Shown: positions 63,486 to 64,000 of the stretch, piece by piece
How positions within the stretch are numbered: position 1 is the first letter of the stretch
Layout of the letters: each line of letters opens with the position of its first letter
Assembly: GCF_000183745.1 (NCBI RefSeq)
Contig: NC_014753.1
Coordinates: 62,001 to 126,000 of the forward strand
Direction of reading: 5' to 3'
DNA: 64,000 bases
Source: Oceanithermus profundus DSM 14977
GTDB taxonomy: Bacteria; Deinococcota; Deinococci; Deinococcales; Marinithermaceae
Translations under genes and position numbers: made by a program
Notes under the pieces: model-generated
Database searches by the model: none
What the model was told of the DNA's origin: nothing
The model's input: the letters and a program-made list of their open reading frames with translations, nothing else

Positions 63486-63816
63486 ACAAAGCCCTCCATC
63501 TCCCCGTGGGGAAGAGTCTTGGGTCGCGGGCGTCGGAGACCCCCACGACGCTGAACGTCTCTACAACCCGGGCCAGCTTGGCCTCGAGTTCCGGGTCGGC
63601 GCCCTCGAGCGCCTTGCCCAGGGCGAGGCTTCGCCACGGCGTCAAAGGGCGCCGGCTGAGCATCCGAAGCGTGTCGGCCCATGGGCGCATGGCCTCGAGG
63701 TCTTCCTCGGTGAGCAGCCCGGCCGGCGTAGCTGAAAGCCGCTGGCCCTCCTTCGCGCGCAAGGTCACGCCAAGTTCACCCAGGCGGATCAACACACTAG
63801 CGAGCGAAGCGTCCAT
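63475..63816 (-). CDS. TubC-N-like small protein
   Basis: 113 aa. The N-terminal half (LASVLIRLGELGVTLRAKEGQRLSATPAGLLTEEDLEAMRPWADTLRMLSR) follows the TubC N-terminal/docking-like pattern (L..L...GV.L...G..L...P.G.LT.E....L......LL..L) often joined to plasmid primases. Here it stands alone. TAATG overlap with the upstream gene. Confidence 0.65.
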   Translation of the reverse strand: MDASLASVLIRLGELGVTLRAKEGQRLSATPAGLLTEEDLEAMRPWADTLRMLSRRPLTPWRSLALGKALEGADPELEAKLARVVETFSVVGVSDARDPRLFPTGRWRALYGD

Positions 63817-64000
63817 TAGAACGGCGCCCCCACGACGAGGTAACGCGTCCTTGCCGCAATCCAGGCATCTTCGATGGGGGAGGTCAACCCCAAGCCTGGC
63901 TGGTTCGGCAACGGCCCACTCGAGCTCGCCTCGTTGGGGGCGAACTCGAGTAACCCGAGTTCCCGCCGGACGAACGCACCACCCAGGTACGCACCCACGA
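63816..64000 (-). CDS. C-terminal part of a hypothetical protein (5' end outside window)
   Basis: At least 60 codons, ending ...GLTSPIEDAWIAARTRYLVVGAPF. A Met codon exists at 63998, but the real start may lie outside the window. The stop overlaps the next start as TAATG, which supports that it is coding. No family seen. Confidence 0.55.
   Translation of the reverse strand, partial: VGAYLGGAFVRRELGLLEFAPNEASSSGPLPNQPGLGLTSPIEDAWIAARTRYLVVGAPF

Noticed and set aside
1-64000. tRNA, rRNA or other standard non-coding RNA genes
   Set aside because: None was recognised by eye; a covariance search was not possible, so a missed small RNA cannot be excluded.

Overview
The window is a GC-rich stretch of a bacterial replicon. 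It most likely comes from a plasmid or plasmid-like element of the Deinococcota, order Thermales (inference). The grounds are an SLH-domain outer-membrane protein of the SlpA type, an SSB with two OB folds, a DdrA/Rad52-like annealing protein, a Thermus-style pilM-N-O-P-Q cluster with a ComZ/PilX-like pilus protein, and many starts placed 6-9 nt after a TANNNT box, that is, leaderless or nearly leaderless mRNAs. Plasmid character comes from parAB, a second ParB-like gene beside a palindromic repeat array, a conjugation-type secretion system, a PrimPol and an ArdC-like protein. Nearly all genes lie on the minus strand.

Layout. 1-4.1 kb: 5' part of a UvrD/PcrA-like helicase and an SLH porin. 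4.1-9.2 kb: parB, parA, ssb, an ArdC-like gene and a membrane AAA+ ATPase. 9.25-10.48 kb: a plus-strand ParB-like gene followed by about five 49-52 bp repeats, each carrying a poly-G/poly-C palindrome. 10.49-15.31 kb: an array of small genes, most preceded by a GC-rich hairpin with a conserved tetraloop. It includes an exact 602-bp direct repeat, an ankyrin protein and a SLOG protein. 15.4-16.1 kb: non-coding, with three regularly spaced palindromes. 16.1-34.3 kb: a type IV secretion system with VirB1-, B2-, B3-, B4-, B5-, B6-, B9-, B10- and VirD4-like proteins, a SpoIIIAA/Ycf45-like ATPase in place of VirB11, and two degenerate PLD-like periplasmic proteins. 34.4-54.7 kb: a type IV pilus system (PilA, ComZ/PilX-like, three very large minor pilins, PilC, PilQ, PilP, PilO, fused PilM-PilN, PilB). 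54.7-64 kb: replication and recombination genes (PrimPol, RuvC-fold nuclease, Rad52-like annealing protein), three lipoproteins, a lipoprotein nuclease, small genes, and a monocistronic gene with a switch-like 5' leader.

How it fits together. Twelve transcription units in the secretion, pilus, S-layer and replication parts share one promoter type: a CCCATT (or CCCAAT) box, usually within GCGCCCATT, exactly 17 bp before a TANNNT-like -10, mostly 6-11 nt before the start codon. It gives the two envelope machines a common control signal and is the most unusual system-level feature here. The small-gene cluster instead uses hairpin + Shine-Dalgarno + gene modules. Together the window looks like the transfer and surface half of a conjugative megaplasmid of a thermophile. 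No transposase, CRISPR array, rRNA or tRNA was found.
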